The notes below the pieces were generated by a model. The model did no database searches. It was not told the origin of the DNA and worked only from the letters and a program-made list of their open reading frames with translations. Position numbers and translations under genes: made by a program. Positions 1 through 12,700 of a stretch of DNA of 64,000 nt are shown one piece after another. The DNA comes from Glandiceps talaboti (Eukaryota; Hemichordata; Enteropneusta; Spengelidae): assembly GCF_964340395.1 (NCBI RefSeq), contig NC_135568.1, positions 12,459,276-12,523,275 of the forward strand. Direction: 5' to 3'. Position 1 is the stretch's first letter. Each line of letters opens with the position of its first letter.

Positions 1-840
1 ATTTTATGCAAATGCTGGACTATACACTTTTTTACATAATTTTAATTTCTCTAATATTGTTGTTTATTTTTTTTTTTTAAATTTAACTTTGACGAAAGTC
101 AGGTAGTCAACACAGATGACAAACACCTATAAACGTGGACCCCAAAACAAATATACATAGAAATAAAAGACAAACTTAAAAACTGTCTGCGCTTCTATAT
201 TTTTACACAAACAAGACATTCTTCTAGTTGATTTAATTCTTTCATTGTGTATTTGAAACGTTTGTTTTGTCCACCAAGATGCCTTGAAGCACCCAATTTA
301 AACTGTCCTTTGTTCCTTTTCAAGTGTCTATAGATATTTTCAACCAGGGTCTCTCATCTTTACAGTCTGGACTATTGTAGCCTAGAGTATAAAGTCGTAT
401 GGGTATTTTGACAATGGTCTCCCCTTCCTTAGCATTTCCTTCATGTTATTTATTTCAATGAAGCTTTAGCCAAAATGACAGTGCAAATTATATTATTAGT
501 ATGAAATAAAAATGTCTGTGCAAATTCTTCCTGGGTTTAAACTTGCACTTTGAGATGATGCCAATAGTGTCACCATTTGATTTCTGCACTAAAAAGATCT
601 CTAGCCTTGTTATTCAAAGATTACTAAAGCTCAAGAATGGTAGAACACTTTTGAAGCACAGTAGAAACCTAGCAAGCATGGCGGCCTAGATGGAAAAGAT
701 GGTGTTGGCACCGTGCTTTCTCTATAGTGGGGAGCACTCTGATCACTTCACTATTGGATGATTTTGACTGACTCGTGTGGATGAGGGAATCTGTAGAAAT
801 CACCATTCAGATATCATTATCTGTACACATGTACATGTTG
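1..840. other. AT-rich intergenic sequence
   Basis: No credible exon, RNA gene or clear repeat is seen beyond homopolymer runs (for example a T run near 70-78). Confidence 0.5.
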
Positions 841-869
841 TTACAAAATGTATATTAGGCTAGTACTAG

Positions 870-1165
870 TAGTAGTAGTAAGTACCAGTGTGCCTTCTAA
901 TGATACCCAAATTTTGTTGTTGTGAGTCAAAATGGTAAAAACTGGCATTTCTTGTGAGTCAGCACATACATGTAGCAAGATATAGAAGAACACCAAATTT
1001 GGTGTGTCACTCGAAATTGTGCGCATCAGAGGCACATCAAATTAGCTTAGAGGGCACACTGGTTACCACATAGTAAGAGATAGGGGAACACCAAATGTTG
1101 GTGCATCACTAGATATTGTGTGTGTCATTGGCCTGTCAAATTGGCTTAGATGGCACACTGGTAAA
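870..1165. repeat. Dispersed repeat family A, two diverged copies
   Basis: Two adjacent copies share agtaagagata, aacaccaaatttggtg, gtgtgtca and tggcacactgg. Inverted or diverged copies lie at 4,360-4,510, 7,405-7,525 and 10,595-10,760. The core AACACCAAATTTGGTG is itself near-palindromic. Confidence 0.65.
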
Positions 1166-1369
1166 GTACATGTACATACATGATACAGTATATACTCTTC
1201 TCTGTGAAACTACTTGAAATGTAGTTTACAATGCAAAACTTCAATCCAATTATATACCTACTGATATCATCTACATCCTTGTATACAAAATGTTCACTAC
1301 TTCATGTACAAATGTACATGTACACTGTATATAAGTGTATGTATATTGCCAATTTCCAAACTCTGTCAG

Positions 1370-3510
1370 CTGTGACAACACTGGATGATTAGTCATCAAC
1401 TGAAATTCAAATACACTGTATTTTCATTTGCAACCAAAACTGAATTATTTCATGCAGCCCCCAGAGATTGAGAGACAAGGAAACCTGTACCTACATGCAG
1501 TACTTGTTTTGCGTTTTCCATTGAGTTTTTTTAATCACAAATGCATACTAGTGATAAAGGGACTGTCATCTCATATCAATACATGAATATGTGGACTACA
1601 TGTAGAGTGTTGTAAAAACTGATAGCTGAGTTGACATCGAAATTCAAATATACCGTACATTTTTACTTGCAAATAAAAGTACATTATCATTTTATGTTCT
1701 GCTTGAGAGAAATGACAAAATATCTACCTAGTATTTATTTAGACTTTTTCATTGTAATCATGAGGCACAATATATCTTAAAAAGACCCTCATCTCATACC
1801 ATCAAAATTCAAGAATCCAGTCACCACTTTTATTTGCAACTAAAACTATACAACTCCTGCCCGAGATGAGAGATGAGAGCCTGATAAGCAAACTTTACCT
1901 TCATATTTATTTAGAGTATTTCATATAAAGATACATGTGATAAAGAACTCTAATCTCATATGAATACAATGTATGTAGAGTAGACCGTTAAACTCTAAAA
2001 GATCAGTGGTCATCAAAATTCAAGTGTAGTCTTGACATTTATTTATTTCCAACTATTAAAGTACACTATCATTGGTGGGTGTCCAACCAACCAACCAACC
2101 AACTCCCCCACCCCAGCACCATCACACCCCACCACCACCACCACCACACCCCGAGATAACATTGTACCTAATATTCATTAAGTTTTTCATTTCAACCACT
2201 ATATATACATATATATATGTGATACAGAACTCTCATCTCATATCAATATATGACAGGACCATTACATGTAATGTGATATGACAGATGAGTTGTCATCACA
2301 ATTCACACACTACAACGGTATATTTTTTATTTGCAACTAAAACTACATTATTATCATTATTATTCAACCCCCCCACCCACCCCCCACCCCCGATAAAGAG
2401 ATGTAAAACCTATCTAATGTTTATTGAGAGTTTTCATTTTAGTCACAGGATACATGTAATAAAGAACTCTCATCCGACATCTAATATCAATACTTGGATT
2501 GGAGAGATCAGTCACCATCAAAATTCAAGTGTATACTTAACATTTGTATTTCCAACTAAAACTATGTTTATAAATTCCAAATCCCTTCTCCACTGAACTA
2601 CAAAAAAAAAGCTGAGAAACTTGTAGTAACTAATATTTATTTTGAGTTTTTTGTTTTACAGTGGCCGTATGGATTAGGATTTGGTATTTATTTTGTGTTT
2701 TTAATTTATAAAACGATATCATGGATTCCCACTTATAAAATCAATGTGAAACAACATTGACCAAGTCTGTGTTTGTAACTCAATAAATTGCAAAAGCATA
2801 ATGAATATGTATGATTGTTATTGTAACAAAAGAGATGAAATAACAAACTTTTTACATATTTTTTAGCTTTTTTGCTCTGTATTGAGTTACAAACACAAAC
2901 TTTTGTCAATGTTGTTTCACATTGATTTTTCAAGAAAAAAGCCATGATAAAATAGTTTTATAAATTAAAAATGCAAAATAAATACCAAATCCTAATCCAT
3001 ACGACCACTTTAATTACAAGATATGTGATAAACAACTCTCATCTCGTCATATCACTGGAAATATACATTTTGTATTATAGCTATAAAACTAAAAGATTAC
3101 TCATTCAAATTCAAGGACACAGTCATTTTTTATTTGCTACTAAAACTACAGTATTCTCCAACCCCCACCTCCGAGATACCTATAAATATAAGAAAACATT
3201 CACCTAGTATTTATTTAGAGTTTTTCATTTTAACTTCAATATACATGTGATAAAGAACTCTCCTCTTGTATCACTTGAACAACAACACTGGAAGCTAAGT
3301 TGCCATCAAAAATACAAGCACACAGTGAATTTTTACTTACCACTATAAAAGCTACATAATTCATTATCCCCCCCCCCCTGAGATAAAGACATACAAAAAC
3401 ATTCACTTAGTATTTATTTAGAGTTTTTCATTTTACAACTATAACTGCAAGATACATGTGATAAAGAACTCTCATCTCATTTCAATAAGTGTACTAGACA
3501 CGTCTACACC
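1370..3510. repeat. Diverged long-period tandem array
   Basis: About eight irregular units of roughly 200-280 bp. Each carries agtatttatttagagttttt, catttta, tacatgtgataaagaactct, catctcatatcaata, a segment like gtcatcaaaattcaag, then tttttatttgcaactaaaac and a C-rich tract. Clear unit starts lie near 1,725, 1,900, 2,170, 2,415, 2,630, 3,200 and 3,405. A MITE interrupts one unit. Confidence 0.75.
2659..3009. mobile_element. Palindromic MITE with probable TTA target duplication
   Basis: 351 bp. The left arm starts cAGTGGCCGTATGGATTAGG and the right arm ends with the complement of AGTGGTCGTATGGATTAGG. The arms match with few differences for about 55 bp and, more loosely, for about 150 bp, including a shared aatcaatgtgaaacaacatt. 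TTA occurs on both sides (2656-2658 and 3010-3012). A TWA duplication fits PIF/Harbinger-type MITEs, but no transposase is present, so the superfamily is inferred. It sits inside a unit of the surrounding array, which supplies the empty-site sequence. Confidence 0.75.
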
Positions 3511-3825
3511 ATAATGGTTTTAGTAAAGTGATCGTTACAATCTAATGGTTACTGCTGTTCAAGGAACAGAATATTGATTGGATTGTACTGCTCAAATCTT
3601 CCAAATCAGAGAAAGGGGAATCTGGTTAAATACAAGTGCATAGTGTACTGTTCAAAACTTCAAAGTCAGAGAAGGGGGAAATCTGGTTATGTGCAATGTT
3701 TCCAATAAGTTTTATATTATGGTTATGATCAGTTTTATCCTTTTACTTTACATGTGTTAGTCAATTTGTGAATATTAGTGAATCTAGTACAAACCTGATT
3801 ATTTATTTGTCAACATACTATAAAT

Positions 3826-3867
<42 letters not shown>
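3826..3867. repeat. (TTG)n microsatellite
   Basis: About 14 perfect TTG units. Confidence 0.95.
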
Positions 3868-4359
3868 CTATGGTTAATCCAGTGTTCTGTTAAGGGCAGT
3901 TGTCTGGCAGAGAAATGAAAAAAATTCGGCCCGGACAAAAGAATGACTCTACATGTATTTAATCCTTATGGTTTCACTGATTAGATAGCACAAATGCAAG
4001 AACCTGGGATTCAATCATGGGCCTTTAAGGTAGTCATTATATATAAATATAGTAGACAGGACAACACTATTCATGGAGAAATGTAACCATTTTCTCCAAA
4101 ATTAAATCACATCTTTTTTCACCATGATCTGCCAAAATGTTGATTGTTTAATTTTAATATATCATTCCAGTTTTCTCAATAATATCATTCCACTTTGTCA
4201 TGGATGGTAAAATATAACATGTCAACAACAGCAAAAATACTTTTTTCGCTAACAAAAAGTCCCAAAAATGTATTATCTTATTAAATAAAAAGACCATCCA
4301 CTGAAATCATTCTTGCAACCCACAATATACTACAAGTTTGGAATTTCTGGAAAGAAAAG

Positions 4360-4510
4360 AACCAGTGTGCCCTTTAAGCCAATTTGACACACCACTGACA
4401 CACAATAACTCGTGATGCACCAAAAATTTGGTGTTCTCCTATCTCTTACTATATAATGACTCACAAGAAATCCAGGAGTTGATCATTTTGACTCGCAACA
4501 ACAACAACCT
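4360..4510. repeat. Dispersed repeat family A, inverted copy
   Basis: Reads accagtgtgccctttaagcc, then caaaaatttggtgttctcct, tctcttacta and gactcacaagaaat. It is the reverse complement of the copies at 870-1,165. Confidence 0.65.
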
Positions 4511-4989
4511 CTTTCACTAGCGGATACACTGAATAGCCTTGTGGTTTTACAACAATGATTATTGTAATACACATGATGTCTTCTAATAATGTACACATAT
4601 CAATATTACTACGGTAACAGTATGTAAACCCTAAAACATACATTACACATCACATGTTTATAGTAATCCATCTTTACAAAACCACCAAAGCATGTCGACA
4701 TTTGTTTTACTTTCCATTGTATCTACACGCACAATGTACAACTTAAATATTGTAACATCACTTTACATTTTTTTTCACCATATCCATCTTACAGATCAAA
4801 ACTACAACATGTATAAATTACCTATACATTTTCTTCATTAAGTCATTATTTAGTGTTAGAATTTTATATGTGACAGTGTTTTTCTGAATTTTGTTTTGTT
4901 TGTATGAGTTTTTATATATTAATGATTTTACTGATGCGATGATGCTCTGTTAACAGGGTGAAGGCTAGTCAGAACATTTGGAAACCCTC

Positions 4990-5210
4990 TGAGTTGAGTT
5001 TTGACATCAACTTAAAAAGACAATATAAAACTATTCTTCCAATCTGTAATAGCTGTACAGCTGATAGGAAGAAATAAACAACATACATAGAAAACAATGG
5101 AAAACCTGAACTAGACACTCACACATGAAAAAAATATATAATAAAATAAAAAATCTACCTACCCCACCTATTTTAAATGTAATCGGAACCACACATTTTT
5201 TTTAAGCCTT
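4990..5210 (-). mobile_element. Repeat family B, truncated copy
   Basis: In reverse orientation it matches the elements at 28,385-28,795 and 59,975-61,420. Shared blocks are catcaacttaaaaagacaat, the gaagaa stretch, aacctgaactagacactca, aaaatctacctacccca and ggaaccacacat, ending aagcctta. Only about half of the element remains. Confidence 0.7.
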
Positions 5211-5779
5211 AATTTTTTTTACACGTACTAACCATAGTGATACCAACCTACATGTACATGCATGTCAACACTCAAAATATGCGAGTTTCACTATCTTCAA
5301 ATTAAACATTTTCACACTTCTCCCCATCATTCATTTATGATTACTTGATGACAACAGTCTATCTCATCAAACTATAACTTAACAAATATTTCAGATGAGA
5401 CTGGGTGTTTTCAGGGAGGACAATCTGAGATAAAAAAGTGCCAAGGTAAATTTATGAATATTTATACACCATGGACGAAAGAGCTGTAATTTCTGCTCCA
5501 CTCCATGCCATGGTGTGGATAGTTCAATGTGTTCAACTGTTTTAGCACATTTTGACATGAGGTTGTTTTGGACAGATCTACCTTATTATAGGGAAACATT
5601 TCAGAGTGTCAGGTCATCAAATTTTTTTTTTATATTTTGGTTCAATAGAAAGTTGTTTGGTCTCTTTGACATATTTAAATAAAAAGCTATCAAGTAATCT
5701 ACAAATATTATCATTGTAAATATTGTATGATCTGATAGGTTATGGCTTTATGCCTAAATTGAATTCACTGTAGCTGAAA
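5211..5779. other. AT-rich intergenic sequence
   Basis: No exon, RNA gene or tandem repeat is recognised. Confidence 0.45.
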
Positions 5780-6540
5780 TGCTAAGTCAATAAATTTCCA
5801 GTTATTCAAATACTTATCTCTATCAATTCTAGTATTTCTGAACAAGAATACCTGTCAAAGCTTATGAACTAAACAAATTTGTAATGAAAGTAAACAATTT
5901 TTAACAAAATTTCTGGCTGTCAAGTCAATAAAATGGTATTTCTACATTACTATGACTGCAAAGAATACCTACAAATACAATTTATAAAAGCTTATACCAA
6001 TGCAATAAAATAGAAATTGTAATGAAAGTAAACAATTTCTAGAACAATACATTGTATCTACCATAGCACATGTATCACTGTCAAGTCACTAAAATTTAAA
6101 AATGGGTTTCTAGCATTGTATTTCTCATTACTGTCAAGTCACTAAAAAAGAGTTTCTAGTATTTCTGCATTACTGTCGTCACTAAAATGGGTTTCTAGTA
6201 TTTCTGCATAAAAAGAATAGTCTACATTAAAAGCTTTATGTACCAATGAAATAAAATTGAGATCAGATTGAAAGCAAACAGTTTCTAGAACAAGTCTTGC
6301 TGTCAAGTCACTAAAAACGGGTTTCTAGTATTTCTGTATTACTGTCACCGAAAAGAATACCTACAATATAAAAGTTTATACCAACTGAGCAAAATTGTAA
6401 TGAAAATAAACAATTTCTAGCACAAGTATTGCTGTCAAGTCACTATCTAGTCAAATTTCTAGTATTTCTGCATTTATGTCACTGAAAAGAAATACCTACA
6501 TTAACAGCTAAACCAACTAAACAAAATTGAAATTGCAAAG
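5780..6540. repeat. Tandem array, unit about 110-120 bp
   Basis: Five to six diverged units share ctgtcaagtcactaaaa, gggtttctagtatttctgca, gaatacctacaa, agcttataccaa, aaattgtaatgaaagtaaac and aatttctagaacaag. Confidence 0.75.
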
Positions 6541-7404
6541 AGAAATCACATTTCCTAAATTCTAATCAAGATACCCGGTAATTTGTCATTCAAAAGTTAA
6601 CATGTTATGAGTGATTGAATCATTCGCTGTATTGTCCTAAAGTATTTCAGCTTTCAATGAATGACCACAATTCAATGAAAAGTCATGATGATGTGTAGTC
6701 AATTTACTAGGGATTATTTATAATATCTATAATCAGAGATTACATTTTAAAGTTCAGTGGCCGTATGTCCGCTTCGTCAAGTATCATCCGAGACGTCAAA
6801 TCTCAAGATCTCCCTGACGTATGTATGTGTGAATTCCTAGGACAACTGACATTCTGTTGTATGGCAACAGTAAGTGTAAATTTTATCTATCCAACCATCA
6901 AAATTTTGACAAAGATTTATTATGTACTTTTTAACATGAAAAAACACACTTCTCACTGACTACAATGTACATGCACTATACATGATAGCATGGGTACCAA
7001 ATTCTTGTACTTTCTGAGTGGCCTCTTGATATAAGTTTCACAAAAATCATACTCAAAAATACATTCACAAGAACCCAAGATTCTCCCACCCTTGTCTCTA
7101 AAAAAAGGGAAAGGTGTCACTTGCAGTCGGCTATATCACAATCAAGCGTACACAACCAACACCAACACTGTTACGGTCACATAGTAAAAATGTGAAATTT
7201 AACATTTCCCAAACAATAATGTAAGTTGCATAATTCCAGGTTAACCGGCAAAATAAGTATGTAGACAGTAAGATAAGTTGTGTTGTTCAGCCCTACCAGG
7301 CTTCTTAACCATGAGTGCAGGCTGACCATATCATGAATGTCTATACATGTATCTTACACTACAGACTATTGTAGTATGCTATCCAAGTCATTTTCAAGTT
7401 TCAC
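6541..7404. other. Intergenic sequence without recognised features
   Basis: AT-rich. Only the short MITE-end-like motif at 6,750-6,775 stands out. Confidence 0.4.
6750..6775 (+). repeat. Possible solo end of the 2,659-3,009 MITE family
   Basis: CAGTGGCCGTATG matches the left terminus of the MITE at 2,659, but the similarity stops after about 13 bp. Confidence 0.3.
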
Positions 7405-7525
7405 TTTACACACAACAATTTCTTATGATCCACAAAAAAAATTGATGTTCTTTATTCTCTACAATGTGACTCACATTTTATCATTTTGAATCACAATAAA
7501 AAAGTTTGTCCTTTAGTAGAGAGTA
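7405..7525. repeat. Dispersed repeat family A, decayed copy
   Basis: Shares the order: terminal cacaac, tgatccac, ttgatgttct, tattctct, gtgactcac, then tcattttgaatcacaa. More diverged than the other copies. Confidence 0.45.
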
Positions 7526-7940
7526 CATTAGTCACAAATTTTTCAGCCCCCTTGAATGTAAAAAGTTGTCAAGTGAACACTGCACTGTAACATTCCAATG
7601 TACCTACATGTATGGTGTTAGCCAACAGTGACACTAGTAAGTAGTATGCTAGCTTAGATTGTTATTCAGTAAGGTTTGGTGTTTTTAATCTAAAATATAA
7701 TGTCCAGACCCGAAATAGTTTCAATATGTCAATATGCTAGTAAATTATATCATTGTTTGCTTTATATTATAACTAGATCAGTTGAAGATAACACATAAAC
7801 GTGAGTACAAAAAAAATAGACATACAGAACTATATTTAACAGCACAAAAAATGCCAAAAACTTACACCTATTGGTGAGAGTTCTTTCATTATGTTCACTT
7901 GCTCCTCCCATAAAAGGGTTTAGGCATAGATTTGAAATGT

Positions 7941-8056
7941 TTCACTCAAAAAATATATATATTGGGGATGATAGTTATAAAAATAAACGTTTTCCCAGCT
8001 ACGCTCAAAAAAATATATTGGGGATGATGGTTAAAAAAATAAATGTTTCCCAGCTA
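7941..8056. repeat. Tandem duplication, unit about 58 bp
   Basis: Two copies share ctcaaaaaa, tatattggggatgatg, aaataaa and cccagctac. Confidence 0.7.
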
Positions 8057-8059
8057 CAT

Positions 8060-9639
8060 TGTGATCATCAATTTTGCAGGTGTAGATATTCCTTGACAGT
8101 TTTATTACCAGTAGTGAAACTATTAATTTCATTTCTTTTCTATCTTTATTTTATGATTTATTGGTAAATATAAAATTTTGTTTGAAATTAAAAAACAAAA
8201 ACATTAGACTAGGTTAGACTAGGCTAGGCAAGAGAAGTTACAAACATTATAAAATTAATGTTACATTCATTTTTTTCTTCAGTGCATTTTGATTATCTTT
8301 GCAAGAGGTCATTTTAGTTCTGTCCATTATTTTCGTAAATGGCAAACTAATAAAATACAATGACAGCTTTCTTTTAGGGAAAATGATAGGATTTTATGAG
8401 TAATATGCAATACTAGATGCCTTGGGGGTTCAAAATATATCAACATCAAACACAGCTAGAAATGTGACAGATGGGCTACAAAAATATTTGCATTTTGGAA
8501 AGACACAGGCAATGCATTTCCATTTAATACAGCGGCAAGATGGCGACATGAATGAAAATAAGTAATCACACAATGCACAGAGAAGATAGAAAATGACATG
8601 TTGTTGTCGCAATAAAAACGTTATCGGCCACAATCAAAACCCAGGTTTGACGACACAATAACCGTCTCCTTGAAATTCTGTAAAAAAGAGTCGAGAACTC
8701 TCCCACAGAATCGCACAATGTATTCTAGAGAGCAAAAATATGGTCAAAACAAGTTCAATTCGTTAAAAAGCGACAATTTTGAGTTCATTTATTGCATTTT
8801 TTGTCGGAGGGCCGTTCACAGTGACCTACCAAATCGAGGTCACTCACAGTAAGTTTTGGGTCAGTGGACGGCTTCGTCGTTTTGATCGCTTTTCTGTTCG
8901 TACTTTAAACAAATCAATCACAGAATGGAATGAAGACAGAGATTAACAAATATAGGTATGGTATTCATGGATAACTAATGAATATTATGTCTAACTGCGT
9001 GAGTCATTCGAATCACACAATTTACAAACGCCAATGTACATTGTCTCCATTTATTGAACGGGACACGCGACTTCATGAAAATGTAACTGGGAACGTTGAA
9101 GTGCCGGACAAATAATCTTCCCCCAGTGGAACAATCTCGCACCGCTAACTAAAATAAATAAAACCAGCATGGTACTTACACATTTGGAAATATCTAAACA
9201 ACTTCTGTAGTGGACAGGACACCCGAGAACATCAAAAAGTTTACGTAGTCGACCGGTATTGCACGCCGCGTCTTTGTTTTGATAGCCGAGCCTAGAGGAA
9301 ACCTGGGACTGGAACAAGCTATTATGTGATGGGGAGGTAAGCGCATGGCTTAGAGGTAAAATAAAATGTTCGATTTTTTTGTAATGTTTATCAAAATAAA
9401 AGTATAATCGATGCAATTTTGGGGGAGAACTTAATATCTAAGCCATTTAAGCCAATTTCAACGTAATTTTCATCCATTAGTAAGCATTCCTGTGTACATA
9501 TATTTAACACAAAATAAATATATCAATTCGTTAATGAAATTCCAGGAAAAGTTACCTCTTTATACTAAATTAATCGGTAGATTAAAATTATGACGACATG
9601 TTATGTGCAAACGTATGAATATCCGCGACATAGGCAAGT
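8060..9639. other. Upstream intergenic region of COPS8
   Basis: No supported exon. The part from about 8,630 to 9,350 is richer in CpG than the surrounding DNA and could be a regulatory region or a divergent promoter. Reading both strands I find no conserved protein block. Confidence 0.4.
8822..8842. promoter_or_regulatory. Everted AGGTCA half-sites (candidate nuclear-receptor site)
   Basis: TGACCT and AGGTCA are separated by 9 bp, inside the symmetric GTGACCT-N9-AGGTCAC. The match to the nuclear-receptor half-site is exact; function is not shown. Confidence 0.3.
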
Positions 9640-9713
9640 TACGCCGACGACGAGTTCGACTCCCCCGTTAGCTTTTATGGTCAAATCCCTCTTCCGGTTT
9701 AGTTTGCTCCAAC
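9640..9713 (+). promoter_or_regulatory. COPS8 core promoter / 5' UTR
   Basis: CpGs are locally enriched and CTTCCGG, an ETS-family core, lies at 9691-9697, only 17 bp before the ATG. The ATG itself sits in CAACATGGCGAC, resembling a YY1-type element over the start codon, a common layout in TATA-less housekeeping genes. No TATA box is seen. The transcription start is inferred to lie around 9680-9700. Confidence 0.5.
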
Positions 9714-9770
9714 ATGGCGACGGTAGACTTTGCGAAGATGACAGAACAATGTGAGAGGCAAGAACTAGAG
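9714..9770 (+). CDS. COPS8: COPS8 exon 1 (coding part)
   Basis: Residues 1-19. The ATG at 9714 is preceded by CAAC, a good animal initiation context, and opens MATVDFAKM. The exon ends CAAGAACTAGAG followed by the donor gtaaca, phase 0. The QC-x-x-QELE ending matches the start of the CSN8 family. A second in-frame ATG (residue 9) exists, but the first is preferred because it keeps the family N-terminus. Confidence 0.9.
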
Positions 9771-12700
9771 GTAACATGTATTTCCAGTTTGCGAATGAAT
9801 ACCAGCAGATAACCACACGTAGAATGTATATTTAGACACTAGTATTATTGTTGGGACATGACCCAAACTTTCAAAGATGTTAACACGTATGATGCACATG
9901 AGATGTCTGTCTCATCAGAGTCCCTCGAGTCGAATGACAACAAGTATCAAGATAGATAAATAATACCTTTTATTTTATCATGCTTTATTGTTAAAGGTTC
10001 GAGTGTTTATGTAAGGTAGAAACAGAGATATGAGAGATGCTTGTATCACTCTTATCAAACTGAATTGAGTTCTGACCCTTCATATGATGTATGTGCAAAA
10101 CGAACTTTGTTTTGTTATTGATGAGGATCAGCACAGCAAGAATGTAAGACAGCCTGAGTGCTGACTGTACAATATTAAAATGCTCATTTGTACCCAAGCT
10201 AGGGAGGTCGGGGGAGGTATGGAGTAGGGATAGGAATAGGGTTAGAGTCCCTAGCATAGCCATGATTTGTATCTATCAATTAGCAATATTGACTTGTGGG
10301 TGATCACATGTTGAGAGAGAGAAACAAAGACATGATGACTATGAAAGAGACAGTTATAATCATGATCACTGTATTGTTGAGATGAAGGGATTGCTTACAC
10401 CTCAGACCACTATTGTGGTCAGAGCTTACACTGACTGTGACAAATAGATAGCCCATAGATATGTGAAAAGAGAGAGAGCATTAGACATGCTCACTCCGAG
10501 AAATACATGTACTTGTACTTCCAACCATAATCAATCAAATGTACAGTTCAAAACATTCATATAATCAAGGAGATAGAAAGATTATGATGATCAACTGTGT
10601 GACCTCTAAACCAATTTTACACACCACTGATACAGTAATTTCTTGTGACCAACTAAAATTTGGTGTTCCTCAATCTCTTACTTTGTGGTGATTCACAAGG
10701 AAACATAGTTTTTATCATTTTACCCCACAACAAATTTTGTTGTCTTTCATTAGAGAACCACACAGTAGCCCCGTCTACACGGCACTAAAAATCCTACCTG
10801 AGATAGGATTCAGGATAGTTTGAAGCCCGTGTAGACGCAAACGCGTCCTGAACCTGTCCTGAAACCGTCCTGACTTAGGACACCTTTGAGAGGTTTCCTG
10901 AAACCCTCCTGACTTCATCCTATGTACTGTCAGGACGGAACACACGTCATCTCCGTTCTAACCTTCCTACGATATAGACACAAGTCTATCCTCCTCTCAA
11001 AGGTGTCCTAAGTCAGGACAGTTTCAGGACGGTTTCAGAACGTGTTTGCGTCTACACGGGTTTCAAACTATCCTGAATCCTACCTCAGGTAGGATTTTTA
11101 GTGCCGTGTAGATGGGGCTATTGTAACATTAGATATTTTCAAAAATACATGTAGTGGTAACCTGTAGTGTTTATACAGACCATATTCTTAATCCTGATTC
11201 TTGGCAACACTACATTACGATTACTACATGTTGTATTTAGGTTTCAGGTTCAATGTTGATGTTTACTCATTGATTGTATACTTTCTATTTCCAGAGTCCT
11301 GGTGGTATAGCTACACCAGTTGTCTATTCTCAGTTACTTGGTTTGTATCTACTACAGAATGACATGTAAGTATAATTATGTAGTCCAAATTTCTGTATTA
11401 TAAGTGTTGTTCTTCAAAAGTCTGTTGCCATAGTAATATGGATTAAGTATGTATAACTTTGCTTCACCGATTAGAAATGTTGCCATGGTAACAGATGGGT
11501 GCAATTGATAACTTTCCATATACCAAATAAAAATATGTTGCTATTGTAAGAGATGGGTCCAATATGTATAATTTTTGCTACACCAAGTAAAAGTCTGTTA
11601 CCATAGTGACCGATGGCCCACACACCAGGTAAAGTAACAGACAAACTCAACATGTAAAACTAGTGAATTCAAGAAGTTTTCCTTATTTGAATCCAATCAT
11701 CTAACATTTTTTGATGGACTGAGTGACATGGTCCATTAGTGCCTCATTTACATATCTGACATCATTTGCATGCATGCGTGTCACTATGTCTGTGCATGCA
11801 TGTGAGTGTGTGCATGCATACACGTGTGTTTTATTTGACTTTGAGAGTACAGTAACAATTTTTATGCTCTTTGTATAAGCATCACCATGAATACAGATTT
11901 AACTGTTGTCTGTATCTGTAAATAAGTTTAATGACCAGATAACAGGTACTTGATCAATCGAGAGAAAGGGGGCACTTAGTCCAGTTGGATGGATGTTCTG
12001 AAAGCAACAAGACATACAGCTTGTACTTCACTATCTTCAAGCTTGTTCCCATCTATTGTTGTTCATGGGAAGAATAAGTTTTTGAAACTGTTAATATCAT
12101 ATTAATACCATATTAATACCTAATAATTTTATCTTACAGGACGAATGCTAAATTTCTTTGGAAGAGGATTCCACAGGCACTTAAAGTTGTAAGTTATAGT
12201 ATTTGTTTGCTCTATGTGATTTTAGTTTTAGCAAATAGCAGCCATCCAAGATGACAATAAAAAACTTATAAAGGTAAAATGTCCAAGATGGCAATATTTT
12301 TTTTCACTAAAACGTTAGTTAGACTATCAGTATATCACTACAGAAAGTCCTTTACTTATTCCAGAGAATCCCACAAGTGTAGTGCGTCTTAGAGGGGAAG
12401 CACAAGATGAGACTGATTACTGGAGAACTGAAAATTTCTTGGTGTTATATTCCCCAGATAAACAATTGTACAGCTGCAGCACACAGTGGGGATGTAGAAG
12501 TAAACAAGTTTACTAAAACATCGAGGAATTGCCGAATGACTGGGCATATCATACACATTTTATATTCCCCAAGAACAATTTAGTTAGATAAGCAACAAGC
12601 TTTCCACAGACCACTCATTACAAATATAAACAACACCACACTCCTGCCTACAAGCAGGCACTGTATGTGCACATGCATATCACTTGTAACTTTGAATCAA

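Noticed and set aside
3985-4030. gggattcaatcatgggcc as a tRNA-derived SINE B-box, with an inverted match at 43,670-43,690
   Set aside because: Only about 18 bp is shared and no A-box was found, so a SINE call is not supported.
9051-9416. 121-codon minus-strand ORF upstream of COPS8
   Set aside because: No recognisable domain, low-complexity end, no splice context; length is within chance for this base composition and CpG content.
9640-9665. gagttcgactccc as a tRNA B-box
   Set aside because: No matching A-box, anticodon arm or acceptor stem; it lies in the COPS8 promoter.
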